A stretch of DNA of 64,000 nt, from NCBI GenBank assembly GCA_008973525.1, contig WACJ01000128.1, positions 916,950 through 980,949 on the forward strand. Reading direction: 5' to 3'. The DNA comes from Stenopsyche tienmushanensis (lineage: Eukaryota > Arthropoda > Insecta > Trichoptera > Stenopsychidae). The notes beneath the pieces are model-generated. The model saw nothing but the letters and a program-made list of their open reading frames with translations. It did no database searches and was not told where the DNA came from. The translations under genes and the position numbers were made by a program. Every line of letters starts with the position of its first letter. Positions within the stretch are counted from its first letter, which is position 1. Positions 60,301-64,000 of the stretch are shown in pieces.

Positions 60301-63300
60301 CATATAAGTGTTAATAGAGTAGATTTCGAGTATTCCGCTGGAGCAAACACTCGTTAATTACGTAGTTGATTCTACACCATAATCTCGCCGGAGACGAGCG
60401 ATACGTGATGGAAATTCATTAAACGCTGTTGCTTGGCTCGTGATCCTTCCCAAATTGTATTACACCAAAGATTCCCAAAACGAATACAGAATACGATTCA
60501 AACCAAAAATCATATCAACCCATTTCCCTTATCGCCAAGGGATCGTGATCTTCTTGAATGAAGATCCCTTTGGGTAAATCCCTTTCGACGTTCCGTTTAC
60601 CAGCGTGCATATTCTGAATATAAGAATTTATTTGCATATATTATCGAAGAGAACACGGAAAACATAGTAAATTTTAATTTACGCCAAGCACATTTGTAGT
60701 GTAAAATCACCCCCTGAATATTTTCAACGCAACAAGTAAGCAACATCCACGTCAAAAATATAATAGTGATCTTAGAAACATTTTACAAGGCGTATTCAAT
60801 ATAATTCCTAATTGAAGTCTGCGCTTCGACTAAACGAATGAACGAACCCTAGATTATCTCAGCTAACTTTAAATAACTCATTAACGTCGGGGCGTTTTCG
60901 CTCAAAACGAAATGTTATGATGAATTTTAAAATAGATAACATTAAAAATACGCATTAAATCGACATATTAAAAAATAATAATATACAGTATTAAAATTCA
61001 TCATAATTATGTCCAAGCGACCTTATCATCATCAAGACTTTAGATTTAGAAGATTTCTAGCAATACTTGTATAATATCCAAATATTTTTTAATTGCGAAT
61101 TTGAATCAATTCTACACGATTATAAATTACTAAAATTACTGTTTATGATCAACAGTGGTTTTACTGATAACGAGCAAGCAATCCTCTTTAACGAATAAGA
61201 ATGAAGACTATCACAAAAAGGTTAAAAGACAATAAATTTATTGGTAACTCTCCTAAACAATAAGATTTTTTTTAATCAAATGTCGAAAACAATAAATCGA
61301 TTCCGCTAAGGGTCCTAGTCAAGTTAGTAGCTCAATGATAATAGAGTTTTTTCATCCATATGTATATACACGTTCTCCCTCTTAACCCATTTGATGCGAA
61401 GCCTTTTTGACTGATATCAAATGCTGGGTGCGAATTCTTATGTGCACGAGGGCAGAGCTACCGCTTATGACCAGTGATACGATAACCAATTGCTACATAG
61501 AATTATCTAAATCGCGTATGAAACGTGCTTCATTGTTAATAATACTCCATGTCTCGCAATCATTCCTCATCAATTACACATTGATCAAACCCTTCTACCA
61601 AGACAATACAAACAATCATTTCAAGGTGCGCAAACCCCTTTAAATATAAATGATGTCGCATGTTGGAATAAGATTTGTAAGCCCTATGCCGAGGTACCAA
61701 CTGCGGTTTCAACTCCCACAGCCATAAGGATAAAACCGTTGCCCATTAGTGGTATTCAAGATGAGGTGGGATGCCAACAAGGCGCTTCTTTCGAGGGTTA
61801 AAACCATCACGTCACCTCGAGGTGAGGCGGGACAAGAATAATGGGAAGCCGTCCCCGATTACGACCTACAATTTTCTTTATTCACCTTTAACCCCGCGCA
61901 ACATTGAATGGAAACCGAATCGGGCAGGATTTAAAATAGGTGGTTTGTTAAAATAAAAGGTATCTTGTTGGAAACGGTTGTTTGGGAATCATTGGGAGTT
62001 ATCGGCGCAGCTGCAGAAGATATTCTACTAATGACATAATCGAATAATGGCTCTTGAAACCTTCCATCGTCTGAGAGCTCTTAGTAAATTGTAACTAGAT
62101 TTTCAAACACATGGTCTGCCTCATAAAATCAATACTGGTGATTCCAAATAATAAAAAAATAATCTAAATCAAAATGCATTAGGAATATTTGAATGAGTGC
62201 CGCTCGAACTATCACAAAAGTGTTAATTCTTTATTTATCAAACAGTCATAAAAATAAATATTTATATAAATGTGTTGAAAAGTCAATCAGTCTTCCACCC
62301 TTCTTCCACAGATTTCTTTTCGTTCATTTTATGACGTCAAATAAGATTTCAGGAATTGAATTTCAATACAAAGGAGATGAGGGTTCAACTTACGATCATT
62401 GTTCAGAAACTAAGTGCGTCATAAAAGAGGGAGTTTACTTCACGGTATATGTACATAACTAGCGAAGAGATCTGTTGAGATTTCTCCTATGAACAATATG
62501 GAATTTAATGTTTGTCTTTCGATCATCCATATGCTAATATTAAACCAATATTTAAAAATGATATGAAACCAAATCGAAAATGCTTACTAATGCTGTAAAT
62601 TTCATAAAATCAATCATTTTTATAGCGTTCCCACAGAACATAATCGATAAATAGTCGATCAAAGATATTATAAGATGTATAGGTTTGATCAACATTTAAT
62701 AGACAAATAATACAATCGATCAATTATTTTTGTCTATTATAAATGTAAATTAAAATTAAATGATATAGAGTTCCGGAATAAGGGTGTAGCTCTAAACACC
62801 CTCTCTAATGCTTTATTTATAGAATATAATCAGATTCGATGGCTGGAACACCCTCTTGCTGGAAATATACGACGATGATGATTATAGATGCAAATTACGA
62901 TCGTTGGGAGACGCTCTTGTATGCACATTTGTTATTATGGACGCATCTGATAGATCTAATTAGTGTATGGAATAAGCACGATCATCAACAAACTTAATCC
63001 AAATCTGAATGAAGTGGACTCGATAATTCAAATTACTACATCGCACATTTTCAATCGAGAAATTATAACGTTTATATATCCAATGGCAAGCATCAACGCT
63101 TGTCAAATTTCCCAATTACATTATAAGGTAGTCCCAGAACAATTACATAAAAAATACTACAATTTTTGTATATATCCCTTATACGGTACTCGAGAGCAAC
63201 CCTAATGGCCGATATTTATTCAGCCAGCGTAAAATTCACACCACATACATTACCGGTTTGAGTATAAATACGCACAGATCACGCGTGCCACGCACATTTT

Positions 63301-64000
63301 AGCCATAAAAACTGTGAAATGGACTTCCAAAACCACATTAAACGAAACTAAAAATACCCATGAGATTCGCAACGGACGAGAGACTTTAATCGGGCACAAT
63401 TCATGGGGTTTCGGCGTGGGGGAGGAATATATTGATATCGGCTCCATCGAATATTACAGGAAATTAAAGGCTTAAATAAAATATACGACGCATCATTTTT
63501 TAGCCCTGCACAAACCCACCCTCTGCTGTTTCTTATCGCGATTCCTACAAGTGAGACAGCAAATCAAAGCGCAGATGTGCAGCTTTTTTTTCGACCGCTA
63601 ACATTTGTGTCTTTTTGTGCTGGCAAGCAATGTTACCCCCTCGCGACAGTTTGCGCTCAACCATCGAAGCAATTATTCTATTCGGCAGACTAGTGCATCA
63701 TAGTTTGGCCGATTAGTTTCGTATGCTCGTATTTTAGACGACTTTACGTGTCTGAATCATAAGCACATTTTTTGTGCCAAATGGACCATTCAGATGGACT
63801 CATATCATCACCTGAACGATCGACATTGATTGACACAATGGGCGTCGGTATTTAATTGATGATTAAAATGTCATTGTCTGTCGAGAGATTCTTCTAAATA
63901 AATTATGTGGATATTGTACGTTTTGTTTGATGTATAATACTATTACATGATAATTATAATAAACTAAATTAGCATTGTATGCAACAGTAACAAATAAAAT
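60301..64000. other. Non-coding DNA, nothing recognised
   Basis: No exon, RNA gene or repeat end could be supported in the last 3.7 kb. Positions 61,670-61,960 are slightly GC-richer and encode a basic 61-codon frame on the plus strand (61,771-61,956) without a known motif. Positions 63,500-63,680 are also GC-richer. Confidence 0.45.

Noticed and set aside
62193..62462. 89-codon plus-strand frame as a gene
   Set aside because: No recognisable motif, AT-rich composition and no supporting neighbours.
1..64000. tRNA genes, rRNA and CRISPR arrays
   Set aside because: GGTTCGA-type boxes that were seen belong to transposon termini or isolated sites without a paired A box, and no regularly spaced direct repeats occur.

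Overview
This is an AT-rich, intron-containing animal sequence, almost certainly from an insect. The clearest evidence is a four-exon gene on the minus strand whose product matches the insect tetraspanin Tsp96F closely, with compact 76-143 base introns. The surrounding transposon set also fits: mariner, Tc1-type MITEs, piggyBac, three hAT families, a PIF/Harbinger MITE and an R1-clade LINE. The insect order cannot be settled from this window. No tRNA, rRNA, CRISPR array or prokaryotic-style operon was seen.

One host gene can be supported: Tsp96F at 28,770-29,851 (minus), in four coding exons that lack only the N-terminal exon. That exon was not found and may lie far upstream (higher coordinates) or beyond the window. 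A very AT-rich stretch lies downstream of its stop. A decayed piggyBac cysteine-rich domain sits in its first visible intron. Another possible host feature is a relatively GC- and CpG-rich block at about 59.6-60.3 kb that looks like a promoter or 5' UTR.

Most other recognisable sequence is mobile DNA, much of it delimited here by terminal inverted repeats (TIRs) and target-site duplications (TSDs). Left third (1-22 kb): fragments of a TTAA-flanked piggyBac-like MITE, a TA-flanked Tc1-type MITE (7.5 kb), a 1.03 kb hAT with 8-bp TSD (10.2 kb), a complete short TTAA MITE (11.3 kb), a Harbinger half-element (14.6 kb), a pogo/Jerky-type element carrying a CENP-B-like fragment (17.1 kb) and a deleted mariner (18.3 kb). 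Middle (22-45 kb): one TTAA MITE nested in another (22.1 kb), Tsp96F, a second Tc1-type MITE (31.6 kb), a duplicated 400-bp TTAA-ended unit with a conserved small ORF (32.5 and 35.9 kb), a GC-rich repeat pair (37.7 and 40.4 kb), a complete Harbinger MITE (43.5 kb) and a mariner inserted into an older mariner (44.0-45.3 kb). Right third (48-64 kb): a TIR-bounded piggyBac with a broken transposase and an inserted Harbinger MITE (49.0-51.2 kb), a hAT with the end of its transposase (51.6-52.5 kb), and a three-level nest (hAT in which a second hAT inserted, in which an R1-type LINE inserted) at 54.7-56.8 kb.

Every transposase or reverse transcriptase seen is truncated, frameshifted or interrupted by stops, so none of these elements looks autonomous. 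No undescribed functional system was found. The most interesting material is the insertion chronology, the duplicated 400-bp unit, the piggyBac domain beside a host exon, and recurrent MITE-hAT junctions.
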